From assembly GCA_018822105.1 (NCBI GenBank), contig JAHJLB010000011.1, positions 1-64,000 of the forward strand: a stretch of DNA of 64,000 nt. Direction: 5' to 3'. The DNA is from Pseudomonadota bacterium (GTDB lineage Bacteria > Desulfobacterota > Desulfovibrionia > Desulfovibrionales > Desulfovibrionaceae). This document shows, one piece after another, positions 18,489-28,280 of the stretch (its first letter is position 1; the number at the start of each line of letters is the position of its first letter). A program made the translations under genes and the position numbers. A model generated the notes under the pieces. The model had not been told where the DNA came from. It worked only from the letters and a program-made list of their open reading frames with translations, and did not search any database.

Positions 18489-21400
18489 TCAATCACCCTG
18501 TGCGGGCAGACCTGTAAAGCCCGCGCCGGATTCGATCTTCTGACCGCAGGCTGGACAGAACTTGAAGTCCTCGCCGGCCACCGGGGCCTTGCAGGTGGGG
18601 CAGCAGGACTGCACAGGGCCGAGCTCCACAAGCAGTTCGCCCTCCTTCACCGGAACCATGATCTTGTCTTCTTGGAAGTTGGCGTTCTTGAGCACGCGCT
18701 TCACCATGCCGGAGACCTGGGCGTACACGCTCTTCTCCTGCTTCATGATGGAGATGTTGCAGATCTCCTCGCCCGCCTGGACATGATCGCCCACACGCAC
18801 ATGCATGACCCAGAGGTCACCGTTGCTGGGCGAGCCGATGTGGAGCTCGTTCTTGGGATCGGCGAGCTCAACGGCATCACGTTCCGAGGCCGAGCCCTCG
18901 CGCACCTTCACCTGGTGGCCCACAGTCTCGTTGTCCAGGGTGTAGCGCACCATGCTCATGCCGTTCTCGTCAGGCTCGGAGATGTCGTGGATGCGCATGA
19001 CGTGCGGCTTGCCGGAACCGCTCTGGAAAAGCAGGGTCTCGCCCTTCTCCAGGCCCTCGAACCAGACGTCCACGGGCAGGTTGTTGGCGTCGCCAAACTG
19101 CTCGCAGAAGTCGATGGTCTTGAGGGCATCGCCCGGATGGTTCAGATAGAGGACAAACTCTTCCGCCGTGGCCGGACGCCCCAGACGCTGGTTCAGGTTC
19201 GCCTTCTCGGCGGCCAGATCCATGTCCGGCAGGGTCTCCAGGGGCGAGGCCTCGGTGCGGCTTTCCACAGCCACCTTCCAGTCCGCGCCGAAGGCGCTCT
19301 GGTAGACCCAATCCGCCGGGAAGCCCAGGGGCAGCTTGCCGTACTTGCCGAGCAGCAGGTTGCGGAAGGCGTCGTTGCTGTCGCGGTAGACGTCAAGACG
19401 GGCCTCGCGCTCCAGCTCTGTCTGGTCCTTCTCCGGCACCAGGTTCACGATGTCCAGGACGCTGAGCAGCCGGCGCACCTCGCGCTCGCCACCGCGCTTG
19501 AAGGCCCCGGTCACGGCCAGAAACGCCGTGTTCCAGGTGATCTGCGAGCCCGGAGTGACGTCGTGGTAGCGCACGATCTTGCGGGTTCCGGCCAGGAACT
19601 TAAGCATGTAGGGCAGGAGGTGGATGTAGCCCTGCTTCATGGCCCCTTCCTGGGAGGAGGAGGTGGCGCCCCCGGGCATGCCGTGCATGACCACGTCGTG
19701 GTCGATGCCCCGGAAGTACGGCGCGCAGTACCGGTCATAGTAGGGCATGATCTGCTTGAGCGTGAAGTTGGCGGAGCGGATGCGCTCCTTGTCGAGCAGG
19801 GTGGAAAGGCCCATCTCCTCCTCAATGTAGGCCGAGGTGGACAGCACATCGCCCTGCCCGTACCAGCGCACCGAGGAGCCGATGGCCGTGTCCACGATGT
19901 GCGCGCCGGCCAGGGCCGCCGCGCCCATGGTGGGCACGAAGAGCCCGTCTGTGTAGTGCCGGTGGCTGTGGATGACCAGCTCCGGGTATTTGGCGACGAT
20001 GGCCGTGATGAGTTCGCGCATGAACCTGGGCGGACACACGCCGGCCATGTCCTTCAGGCCCAGGCTGATGGAGCGGCTGGCCTTGTCCTTGGACACGCCC
20101 ATGACGTCGGCGCACATGGCCACGATGCTGTCCGTGACGCCCAGGTAGTGCTCGACATCAAAACCCTTGGCCCAGGAAAGGGACAGGGCGGGCTCGAAGA
20201 TGTGCTTCTGGGAATTCAGCACCACCTCGGCGAATGGGCGCATATTCTCGGTATGGTTGAGGAAGTCGAAGCAGCGGATGACGTCGTAATGCTCGCAGAT
20301 CATCTCGCCGGTCAGGCGCATGAGGTTTTTGGGCTGGGGCTTGTAGCCCAGCACGTTGGTGGAGCGGATGAGAATCTGCTTCAGGGTGACCGGGGCAAAA
20401 CGGTTCCACTCCCTGGCCTCGGTGAAGGGGTAGGTCATGTTGGCCAGCATGGCCACGTGGAAATGCGCCCCGCCGCCGTTCTCCAGGGAAAAGAAGCCGC
20501 AGCGGTCCAGGTACGGGCCGATGATGCGGTCCTCGGCCAGGCGGAAGCGGTTGCCGCTGTTGCTTTGCGTGATGTCGCGCGTGGTGGTGTCGCTGAAGTG
20601 CACGATGCCCTTGCTGCGGTCCTCGCGCAGGGCGTCCAGGATGGCGTCGCGCTTCATGGAGCGGGTGAAGCGCGGCTCAAACGCCGCATCCGAGGTTTCC
20701 GGGGCCTTCACCAACTGGAAGCGGCCCATGCGCTTGTCGGCGCGTCCGCGGTACTCGCCCAGGGAAACATAGGGATTGTAGCCCCTGGCCGAGATCTCGG
20801 CCACCAGGCGCGGCAGGCGCACGCGTTCCGGCTCCTGGTCCGAGTAGGCCATGAGCTCGTTCTTCTTCACCCGCACGAAGTTGGTGTCGTAGTCGCCGGA
20901 GACGAAGTCCGGGTGCTTGATGACCTGGCGGTGGAAATTGATGGTCGTCTTGACCCCGCTGATCATGTATTCGCGCAGGGCGCGGCGCATGAGCATGACG
21001 GTCTTGTCCCAGGTGCTGCCGTAGGTGATGAGCAGGGCCGCGGCGGAGTCGTAGCGCGAGGGGAAGCGGTAGCCGGCGCAGATGCAGGAATCGATGCGCA
21101 CGCCCTGGCCGCCGGGAGACACGTAGCGGGTGATGGTGCCGGCGTTGGGCGAGAAGTCGTCCTGCGGGTCTTCGCAGTTCACGCGCACCTGCATGGCGTG
21201 CAGGTATGGCTTGGTGACCTTCTCATTGAAGCGGAGCTTGGAGCCGAAGGAGATGGCGATCTGCTCCTCCACCAGGTCGATGCCGTAACGGCATTCGGTG
21301 ATGCCGTGCTCCACCTGCAGGCGGGTGTTGACCTCAATGAGGTAGGGGCGGCCGGTCTTGTCCACCAGGAACTCCACCGTGGCCAGGGAATGGTAGCCCA

Positions 21401-22235
21401 CGGCCTTGATGAGCTTCTCGGAGTAGCCCTTCAGCTCCTTGCGCAGCTCCGGCGTGAAGACCGGCCAGGGCGAAGGGGTGATCTCGATGAGCTTCTGGTG
21501 GTTGCGCTGCACGGAGCAGTCGCGCTCGTCAAAGACAAAGACGTTGCCGTACATGTCGGCCACGGTCTGGAACTCGATGTGGCGCACCGAGGTGAGCAGC
21601 TTCTCCACATACAGGCGTGGATTGCCGAAGCTGGCCTTGGCCAGGGCCGAGGCCTTGGTGAAGGCGTTCTCCAGCTGGGATTCCTCGTAGACCTCGTAAA
21701 TGCCGCGTCCGCCGCCGCCGCCCTCGGCTTTGAGCATGATGGGGAAGCCGATCTCCTTGGCGATCTTGCGGGCCTCGGGAATGCTCACGGCCTCTGGGGA
21801 GCCGGGCACCACGGGCACGCCGATCTCCTCGGCCAGCTTGCGCACGGCGACCTTGTTGCCCAGAAGGCGCATGGGGCCCTGGTTGGGGCCGATGAAGATG
21901 ATGCCCGCGTCTTCGCATTTCTTGGGAAAGGAGTCGTCCTCGCTGCCGAAGCCCCAGCCGGGGTGGATGGCCACGATGCCCCGGTCCTTGGCCATCTTGA
22001 TGATGCGGTCGAGGTCGAGATAGGCGCGCGGATCCTCGCCCAGCAATAGGAGCTCATGGGCGCCGGTGGTGGCGGGCGAGGTTTTGTCCACATCGGTGGC
22101 GGTCATCACGGCCACGGCCTCGAACATCTCCGTGATGGAGCGGCAGATCCGCCGTCCAGGAATGCCCCGGTTGGCCACCAGGATCGGCTTGCCCTTGACT
22201 ACTTCCAGAACCTGCTCGAACGACATCGGCTTCAT
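18489..22235 (-). CDS. pyc: pyruvate carboxylase with C-terminal zinc-ribbon extension
   Basis: Biotin carboxylase (MLKAEGGGGGRGIYEV), carboxyltransferase (FRGIDHDVVMHGMPGGATSSSQ), biotinyl domain (ISIMKQEKSVYAQVSG), terminal CCPTCKAPVAGEDFKFCPACGQ; start trimmed to MKPMSFEQ. Confidence 0.93.
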   Translation of the reverse strand: MKPMSFEQVLEVVKGKPILVANRGIPGRRICRSITEMFEAVAVMTATDVDKTSPATTGAHELLLLGEDPRAYLDLDRIIKMAKDRGIVAIHPGWGFGSEDDSFPKKCEDAGIIFIGPNQGPMRLLGNKVAVRKLAEEIGVPVVPGSPEAVSIPEARKIAKEIGFPIMLKAEGGGGGRGIYEVYEESQLENAFTKASALAKASFGNPRLYVEKLLTSVRHIEFQTVADMYGNVFVFDERDCSVQRNHQKLIEITPSPWPVFTPELRKELKGYSEKLIKAVGYHSLATVEFLVDKTGRPYLIEVNTRLQVEHGITECRYGIDLVEEQIAISFGSKLRFNEKVTKPYLHAMQVRVNCEDPQDDFSPNAGTITRYVSPGGQGVRIDSCICAGYRFPSRYDSAAALLITYGSTWDKTVMLMRRALREYMISGVKTTINFHRQVIKHPDFVSGDYDTNFVRVKKNELMAYSDQEPERVRLPRLVAEISARGYNPYVSLGEYRGRADKRMGRFQLVKAPETSDAAFEPRFTRSMKRDAILDALREDRSKGIVHFSDTTTRDITQSNSGNRFRLAEDRIIGPYLDRCGFFSLENGGGAHFHVAMLANMTYPFTEAREWNRFAPVTLKQILIRSTNVLGYKPQPKNLMRLTGEMICEHYDVIRCFDFLNHTENMRPFAEVVLNSQKHIFEPALSLSWAKGFDVEHYLGVTDSIVAMCADVMGVSKDKASRSISLGLKDMAGVCPPRFMRELITAIVAKYPELVIHSHRHYTDGLFVPTMGAAALAGAHIVDTAIGSSVRWYGQGDVLSTSAYIEEEMGLSTLLDKERIRSANFTLKQIMPYYDRYCAPYFRGIDHDVVMHGMPGGATSSSQEGAMKQGYIHLLPYMLKFLAGTRKIVRYHDVTPGSQITWNTAFLAVTGAFKRGGEREVRRLLSVLDIVNLVPEKDQTELEREARLDVYRDSNDAFRNLLLGKYGKLPLGFPADWVYQSAFGADWKVAVESRTEASPLETLPDMDLAAEKANLNQRLGRPATAEEFVLYLNHPGDALKTIDFCEQFGDANNLPVDVWFEGLEKGETLLFQSGSGKPHVMRIHDISEPDENGMSMVRYTLDNETVGHQVKVREGSASERDAVELADPKNELHIGSPSNGDLWVMHVRVGDHVQAGEEICNISIMKQEKSVYAQVSGMVKRVLKNANFQEDKIMVPVKEGELLVELGPVQSCCPTCKAPVAGEDFKFCPACGQKIESGAGFTGLPAQGD

Positions 22236-22290
22236 GCGAAAGAGTTCCCCCTTGTAGTACATCACCCTGTGCACGTCCGTTCACGCGGAC

Positions 22291-23214
22291 TCACAGAGGC
22301 GTCACATCCCCGGCCAAGAGGAGAACCTCCCTGCCGTCCTGATCCAAAATCAACTCGCCCTTTCCGGAAATGCCCGCGATTCTCGCCTCGTACCGAACGC
22401 TTGAACCTTCCTGCACCAGAACACGGCGGCCCATCCAGGCCAGCCGCGATTGGAAAATCTTCAAAAAGTCAGCAGGAGAAAAGGACTGAAGTAGAGTTTT
22501 GTAACCCGTTTCGAGCCGATTTACAAGCCTGAGCCACAGCCCCAGGGGGCCAGACGCACCGAAATCACCCGGAAAGACGCCGGCGCTGGCGCCATGCCCG
22601 TCGCGCAAGTCCTCGTCACCCGGGGCCCAGACCAGATTCAGGCCAATGCCCGCAAGAATGCAGCCCGCGCGTTCTTCCACAAGCATGCCGCCGATTTTGC
22701 GGTCATGGAGCAGAAGATCGTTCGGCCATTTCACGCGCACGCCGCAGCATGCCCCCTCCAGGGCCTCGGACAAGAGGTGCCCCAGCACCAGGGGACGCAG
22801 ATCGTTCCAGAGCCCCTCCGCAGGGGGACACACAAGGGTGGCCAGGACGTTGCCCGGGGCCGAAAGCCAGGCCCGGCGCAGCTGCCCGCGCCCGGAGCTC
22901 TGCACAGGCGCAAGGACGCTGCCCCAGGGCCGCAGCTCGCCACCCTGCACCAGCGCACGGGCCACATCCATGGTGGAGCCGCACGAACCGCACACGGCCA
23001 CGCCGGACACCGTCAGGGTCTCCGGCAGCGACTCCGGCAGCCAGACGGGGTCGGCCCGGCCAGGCCCGGCCTCCAGCCGCCACGGGCCAAGGGCCAGGAC
23101 GTCCGCTGCCCAGACAGGGTGCATGGCCGCAAGGGACGGCGGGTCCAGGGGCTCTGCCAAACCGGGCAGGCCACCGGCCAGAATGCGCAGGGCAGCCTCG
23201 GGCTCAGCGCCCAT
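22291..23214 (-). CDS. birA: biotin--[acetyl-CoA-carboxylase] ligase
   Basis: GSTMDVARALVQGG...SSGRGQLRRAWLSAPGNVLATLV...VKWPNDLLLHDRKIGGMLVE; adjacent to biotin enzyme. Confidence 0.88.
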   Translation of the reverse strand: MGAEPEAALRILAGGLPGLAEPLDPPSLAAMHPVWAADVLALGPWRLEAGPGRADPVWLPESLPETLTVSGVAVCGSCGSTMDVARALVQGGELRPWGSVLAPVQSSGRGQLRRAWLSAPGNVLATLVCPPAEGLWNDLRPLVLGHLLSEALEGACCGVRVKWPNDLLLHDRKIGGMLVEERAGCILAGIGLNLVWAPGDEDLRDGHGASAGVFPGDFGASGPLGLWLRLVNRLETGYKTLLQSFSPADFLKIFQSRLAWMGRRVLVQEGSSVRYEARIAGISGKGELILDQDGREVLLLAGDVTPL

Positions 23215-23273
23215 GGGCGCCCCCGGAACATGCCGGCACTTTCCATCCGAGGCTCAAGCTGCTAGTCTTGGGC

Positions 23274-24389
23274 ATGCGAATTCTCCTGGTCGGCGGGGCC
23301 GTGCGCAACCTGCTCCTCGGACTCCCCGTCCGGGACAGGGATTATCTCGTCCTTGACGCCACTGTCGAGGATTTCCTGCGCGCCCATCCGGACGCCAAGC
23401 CCGTGGGCAAAACCTTTCCCGTGTTCATCCTCAAGGGCGAGGAGTACAGCTTTCCGCGCGCCCAGAGCCTGGAGCAGGACCTAGCCCGCCGCGACTTCAC
23501 CATCAACGCCCTGGCCCAGGATGCAGACGGGGGCCTTGTCCACCACCCCCTGGCCTTAGAGGACATCCGGGCGGGCGTGCTGCGCCCGGCCTCGCGGCAT
23601 TCCCTGTCCGACGATCCGCTGCGCGTTTTCCGTGCGGCGCGCTTCCTGGCCGAGCTGCCAGGGTTCGCGGCGCACCCGGAACTGCTTGAGGCCATGCGCC
23701 GCGCCGCCGCCAGCGGGGACCTGGCCAAGCCCTATGCCGAGCGCGTCGGGCAGGAGGTCCTGAAGGCCTGCGCAGCGCAGCGGCCCGGCGACTTCTTGCG
23801 CCTCCTGGACCAGGGAGGCTGCCTCGCCCCATGGCTCGCGGAGCTGGACGGCGCCGCGCGCATCCCGGCCGGGCCGCCCAAATATCATGACGCCAGCGTG
23901 CTGGAGCACACCGCCCGGATCATGGACGCCCTGGCCGGCGATGCCCTGGGCGTGTGGATGGGGCTGTGCCACGACCTGGGCAAGGTGCTCACGCCCAGCA
24001 GCATGCTGCCCCGGCACATCGGGCACGAGATTCGGGGCGAAAGGGCCGCAAGAACCCTTGGCGAGCGGCTGCGGCTGCCCACGCGGCTCATCCAGGCCGG
24101 GTCCGACGCCGCACGCTGGCACATGCTCAGCGGGCGCTACCCCGAGCTGCGCGACGCCACACGCGTGGACCTTTTGTTCAGGCTCAAGAGCCGGGGAGTG
24201 CTGCGCGAACTCTTCCGCCTGAGCGCAGCCGACACGGGCCAGAACCACCTGCCCGAGGCCCAGGCCGATCTTGCTGCCGCCCTCACCGCCGTCCTGCCCG
24301 CCCAGGCCCGGGACCAGGGCGAGGAGTCCGGAGCCCTGCTGCGCACCCTGCGCATCCAGGCCCTGCGTGCCCTCCGCTCTTCCCGTTGA
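23274..24389 (+). CDS. CCA tRNA nucleotidyltransferase / HD domain multifunctional protein
   Basis: ORF trimmed to ATG 23274: MRILLVGGAVRNLLLGLPVRDRDYLVLDAT...RRDFTINALAQDADG...; HD domain LCHDLGKVLTP. Confidence 0.9.
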   Translation: MRILLVGGAVRNLLLGLPVRDRDYLVLDATVEDFLRAHPDAKPVGKTFPVFILKGEEYSFPRAQSLEQDLARRDFTINALAQDADGGLVHHPLALEDIRAGVLRPASRHSLSDDPLRVFRAARFLAELPGFAAHPELLEAMRRAAASGDLAKPYAERVGQEVLKACAAQRPGDFLRLLDQGGCLAPWLAELDGAARIPAGPPKYHDASVLEHTARIMDALAGDALGVWMGLCHDLGKVLTPSSMLPRHIGHEIRGERAARTLGERLRLPTRLIQAGSDAARWHMLSGRYPELRDATRVDLLFRLKSRGVLRELFRLSAADTGQNHLPEAQADLAAALTAVLPAQARDQGEESGALLRTLRIQALRALRSSR

Positions 24390-24452
24390 GCCATCGGCCC
24401 GCCCCTGCGCGCCAGGCAGTAACACAAATTTCATTATCGTACGATTTTTCCG

Positions 24453-24481
24453 TTGACGGGAATCAAAGTCGTGTGCATAAG
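24453..24481 (+). promoter_or_regulatory. sigma70-like promoter upstream of cbiM
   Basis: TTGACG - 17 nt - CATAAG, 48 bp upstream of cbiM ATG. Confidence 0.45.
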
Positions 24482-24528
24482 GAACGGGACTGCACAGCAA
24501 CCACCCGTTTCCTCAGGAGGACCAGCCC

Positions 24529-25587
24529 ATGCACATGGCCGACGCACTCATCTCCCCTGCAGTTGGGGGCATCATGTGGACCGCTTCCGCAGGCCTGCTG
24601 GCCTATTCCTCACAGCGTTTGAAATCCAGCCTGGACGACAGCCGCGTGCCCCTCATGGGCGTGCTGGCGGCCTTTGTCTTCGCCGCGCAGATGATCAACT
24701 TCAGCATCCCCGGCACCGGCTCCAGCGGACACCTGGGCGGCGGCCTCATCCTGGCGGTGCTCCTGGGCCCCCACGCGGCCTTCCTGTCCATCGCCTCGGT
24801 GCTGGCCGTGCAGGCCCTGTTCTTTGCCGACGGCGGCCTGCTGGCCCTGGGCTGCAACATCTTCAACCTGGGCTTCTTCCCCTGTTTCCTGGCCTATCCG
24901 CTCATCTTCAAGCCCCTGGCCGGACAAACCCCGGACAAGGCCAAGCTCATGGCCGCCTCCGTCATCGCCGCCGTTGTCGGCCTCCAGCTCGGAGCCTTTG
25001 GCGTCGTCATGGAGACCGTGGCCTCAGGCATCAGCGACCTGCCCTTCAGCTCCTTCGTGCTCCTCATGCAGCCCATCCACCTGGCCATCGGCCTTGTGGA
25101 AGGCGTGGTGACGGCCATGCTCCTGGTGTTCCTGCACAAGGCCCGCCCCGAACTCTTCGGCGCCATCCAGCCCGGCGCCCAGGTCCGCTCCCTGCGCCCG
25201 GTGATCATTGGCCTGGCCCTTGCGGCCTTGGTCTGCGGCGGAAGCTTCAGCTGGTTCGCGGCCAGCGACCCGGACGGCCTGGAATGGGCCATGGGCAAGG
25301 TCAGCGGCAAGGAGGAGCTGGAAGCGCCGGAGCACGGCATCCACGCCACCTTGAGCGCCCTGCAGAAGCGCTTCGCCTTCCTGCCGGACTATAATTTCAA
25401 GGAGCCTGAGGCAGCCGGACGGGAAGCTGCCCCTGCCGAAGCCGGGCTTGAGGGCAAGCAGGCCGAATCCTGGCCCAACGTCAGCGCCGGAACGAGCCTT
25501 GCCGGGGTGCTCGGCGGGTTCATGACCCTGTGCCTGGCCGGTATCGTGGCCCTGCTTCTGCGTCGCCGGGCGCCGGACAAGGCCTGA
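24529..25587 (+). CDS. cbiM: energy-coupling factor transporter CbiM/NikMN-type substrate component with PDGLE domain
   Basis: MHMADALISPAVGGIMW...SGHLGGGLILAVLLGPHAAFLSIASVL; ASDPDGLEWAMGKV. Confidence 0.9.
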   Translation: MHMADALISPAVGGIMWTASAGLLAYSSQRLKSSLDDSRVPLMGVLAAFVFAAQMINFSIPGTGSSGHLGGGLILAVLLGPHAAFLSIASVLAVQALFFADGGLLALGCNIFNLGFFPCFLAYPLIFKPLAGQTPDKAKLMAASVIAAVVGLQLGAFGVVMETVASGISDLPFSSFVLLMQPIHLAIGLVEGVVTAMLLVFLHKARPELFGAIQPGAQVRSLRPVIIGLALAALVCGGSFSWFAASDPDGLEWAMGKVSGKEELEAPEHGIHATLSALQKRFAFLPDYNFKEPEAAGREAAPAEAGLEGKQAESWPNVSAGTSLAGVLGGFMTLCLAGIVALLLRRRAPDKA

Positions 25588-25663
25588 GCTTTCCTGGGCG
25601 CATCCTGAGCAAGCATTGGCGCGGGCAGGGCTCTCCCTGCCCCGCTCTTTTCCGGGGGATGGC

Positions 25664-26488
25664 ATGGGCATAGACAACGCGCTGCACGATATCCGCTGCC
25701 TGGACGACCTAGCCGCGCAGGACACGCCCCTGCACCGGCTGGATGCCCGGGCCAAGGTCCTGGCGACCCTGTTCTTCCTGGTCTCCATGCTCTCCCTGGG
25801 GCGCTACGAGGTCTCCCGCCTGCTGCCCTTCGCCGCCTTCCCCCTGCTTATGGCGGTGCAGGGCGGGGTGCCTTTGGGCCTGTTGCTCCGGCGCGCCGCC
25901 CTGGCCCTGCCCTTTGTCCTTTTCGTCGGCATCTTCAACCCCCTGCTTGACCGCTCTGTGCATCTGACCCTCGGCACAGTGGCCGTCAGCGGCGGCATGC
26001 TCTCCTTTGCCTCCATCATCCTGCGCTCGCTCCTGGCGGTCACCACGGGCCTGGTCCTCGTGGCCGTCACCGGATTCGACCAGATCTGCCGCGCCCTGGG
26101 CCTACTGGGCATGCCCACGGCCCTTTTGGTGCAGCTCCAGTTCCTGTACCGCTACCTCTTTGTCCTGGCCGACGAGGCCGTGCGCATGCTGCACGCCCGC
26201 GCCCAGCGCTGCGCCCCTGGAACGCGCCCCAGCCTGCGCGAGTACCGCTCGCTCCTGGGCAGCCTGCTGCTGCGCACCCTGGACCGCGCCGGACGCATCC
26301 ACCAGGCCATGCTCTGCCGCGGCTTCAATGGCCAGATGCCCGAGCTGCGGGCAGGCACCCCATTTGGCCCGGCGGAATGGCGTTTTTGCCTGCTTTGGGG
26401 GCTGTTCCTCGTCGCCGTGCGCATCCTCGACCTGCCCATGTACCTGGGCGGCAAAGCCGGAGGTTTGATGCCTGGAGTCCTGCCGTGA
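25664..26488 (+). CDS. cbiQ: cobalt/nickel ECF transporter T component CbiQ
   Basis: TPLHRLDARAKVLATLFFLVSMLS; AMLCRGFNG; between cbiM and ATPase. Confidence 0.88.
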   Translation: MGIDNALHDIRCLDDLAAQDTPLHRLDARAKVLATLFFLVSMLSLGRYEVSRLLPFAAFPLLMAVQGGVPLGLLLRRAALALPFVLFVGIFNPLLDRSVHLTLGTVAVSGGMLSFASIILRSLLAVTTGLVLVAVTGFDQICRALGLLGMPTALLVQLQFLYRYLFVLADEAVRMLHARAQRCAPGTRPSLREYRSLLGSLLLRTLDRAGRIHQAMLCRGFNGQMPELRAGTPFGPAEWRFCLLWGLFLVAVRILDLPMYLGGKAGGLMPGVLP

Positions 26489-27237
26489 GCCATCACATCG
26501 TCGAATTGAAGGGGCTCGGCTTTTGCTACCCGGATGGCACCCCGGCCCTCTGCGGCATCGACCTGACCATCCACCACGGGGAATCCGTGGGCCTGGTCGG
26601 CGCCAACGGCGCGGGCAAATCCACCCTGCTCCAACATCTTTGCGGCAGCCACGTGCCCCAGACCGGGCACGTGCGCGTGGGCGATGTGCCGGTGCTGCGG
26701 GGCACCCTGCGCGAGGTGCGCCGCACAGTGGGCCTGGTCTTCCAGGACCCGGACGACCAGCTCTTCATGCCCACCGTGGCCGAGGACGTGGCCTTCGGCC
26801 CGCTGAACATCGGCCTGCCGCCTGAGGAGGCCGCCGCGCGCGTGGACCAGGCCCTGGCCCAGGTGGACGCCCTGCACCTCAAACACCGACCGCCGCACCG
26901 CCTTTCCGGCGGGGAGAAGCGGGCCGTGGCCATCGCCACCGTGCTGGCCTGCTCCCCGGACATCCTGGTCATGGACGAACCCTCTGCCAACCTGGACCCG
27001 CGCTCGCGCCGCCTGCTCATCGGACTTCTGCGCGGCTTCCAGCACACCAAGATCCTGGCCACCCACGACCTGGACATGGTGCTGGACCTCTGTGAGCGCA
27101 CTGTGGTCCTGCACAAGGGGCGCATCATGGCCGACGGGCCCACGGCGCGGATCTTCGCCGACAAGGAGCTCCTGGCCGCCTGCGCCCTGGAGCCCCCCTT
27201 GCGCATGCAGGGCTGCCCCGTGTGCGGAGCAGCCTAA
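26485..27237 (+). CDS. cbiO: ECF transporter ATP-binding protein
   Basis: GTG start overlapping cbiQ stop; Walker A GANGAGKSTLL, signature LSGGEKRAVAIA, Walker B ILVMDEPSA. Confidence 0.92.
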   Translation: MSHHIVELKGLGFCYPDGTPALCGIDLTIHHGESVGLVGANGAGKSTLLQHLCGSHVPQTGHVRVGDVPVLRGTLREVRRTVGLVFQDPDDQLFMPTVAEDVAFGPLNIGLPPEEAAARVDQALAQVDALHLKHRPPHRLSGGEKRAVAIATVLACSPDILVMDEPSANLDPRSRRLLIGLLRGFQHTKILATHDLDMVLDLCERTVVLHKGRIMADGPTARIFADKELLAACALEPPLRMQGCPVCGAA

Positions 27238-27328
27238 AGAACGGCCAATGAGTTGACAGTTTCTTCCGCATCGGGATAATGGTCTGAACGGTTGAATCAT
27301 TTCCCAAGTGCAACCAAAGGACATCTTG

Positions 27329-28246
27329 ATGCGACTCGTGACTCGGTCCGACTTTGACGGCCTCGCGTGTTCGGTGCTGCTCAAAGAACTGGGGCTCATC
27401 GACGACTACCTTTTCGCCCACCCCAAAGACATTCAAGATGGGCTCATCACCGTCACCACCAACGACATCCTGGCCAACGTGCCCTACCTGGCAGGTTGCG
27501 GCATGTGGTTTGACCATCACACCAGCGAGTTGACCCGCATCGGCAAGGACGTGAAGTTCGAGGGCATGAGCAAACCCCTCAAGAGCTGCGCGCGGGTCAT
27601 CTGGGACTACTACGGCGGAGAGCAGAAATTCTCCAAGCACCTGCTTCCCATGCTTGAGGCCGTGGACAAGGTCGACAGCGCCACACTGACGGCGCAGGAG
27701 ATCGCTGACCCCAAGGGCTGGATACTCCTGGGGGTCATCATGGACCCGCGTACGGGCCTGGGCCGCTTCAAGGATTTCAAGATCAGCAACTACCAGCTCA
27801 TGCTGGACATGATCGACTACTGCCGGGTGCACAAGGCGGAAGACATCCTCAAATTGCCGGATGTGCAGGAGCGGGTGGAGGCTTACCGAGAACAGTCGCG
27901 CATGTTCGTGGACATGCTGCGCCGCACCTCCACCCAGCACGCCAACCTCGTGGTCACCGACCTGCGCGGCGAGAACACCATCTATGCCGGCAACCGCTTC
28001 CTGGTCTACACCCTGTTCCTGAACTGCAACATCAGCATGCAGATCATGTGGGGCGTGCGCAAACAGAACGTGGTCATCACCGTCGGTCACAGCATCCTCA
28101 AGCGCAACTGCAAGACCAATGTCGGCAAGCTCATGCTGGAATATGGGGGCGGCGGGCACGACAAGGTGGGCACCTGCCAGGTGCCCACGGACCGCTCGGA
28201 AGCTGTCATCCAGGAGCTGATCAAGCACATCACCACCACCTGCTGA
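27329..28246 (+). CDS. DHH-family phosphoesterase (exopolyphosphatase-like)
   Basis: MRLVTRSDFDGLACSVLLKELG...GMWFDHHTSE...GGGGHDKVGTCQV. Confidence 0.8.
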   Translation: MRLVTRSDFDGLACSVLLKELGLIDDYLFAHPKDIQDGLITVTTNDILANVPYLAGCGMWFDHHTSELTRIGKDVKFEGMSKPLKSCARVIWDYYGGEQKFSKHLLPMLEAVDKVDSATLTAQEIADPKGWILLGVIMDPRTGLGRFKDFKISNYQLMLDMIDYCRVHKAEDILKLPDVQERVEAYREQSRMFVDMLRRTSTQHANLVVTDLRGENTIYAGNRFLVYTLFLNCNISMQIMWGVRKQNVVITVGHSILKRNCKTNVGKLMLEYGGGGHDKVGTCQVPTDRSEAVIQELIKHITTTC

Positions 28247-28280
28247 GGCTTCCGCCCTGCTGCCCCGAAGGTGCCGCCGA

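Noticed and set aside
17526-22049. 1507-aa plus-strand ORF
   Set aside because: Antisense to the well-supported pyruvate carboxylase and the adjoining PEP synthase-like gene; low-complexity His/Gly/Val-rich translation typical of a high-GC shadow frame
22749-23273. N-terminal extension of the CCA-enzyme ORF
   Set aside because: Antisense to birA and low-complexity; clear start MRILLVGGAVRN at 23274
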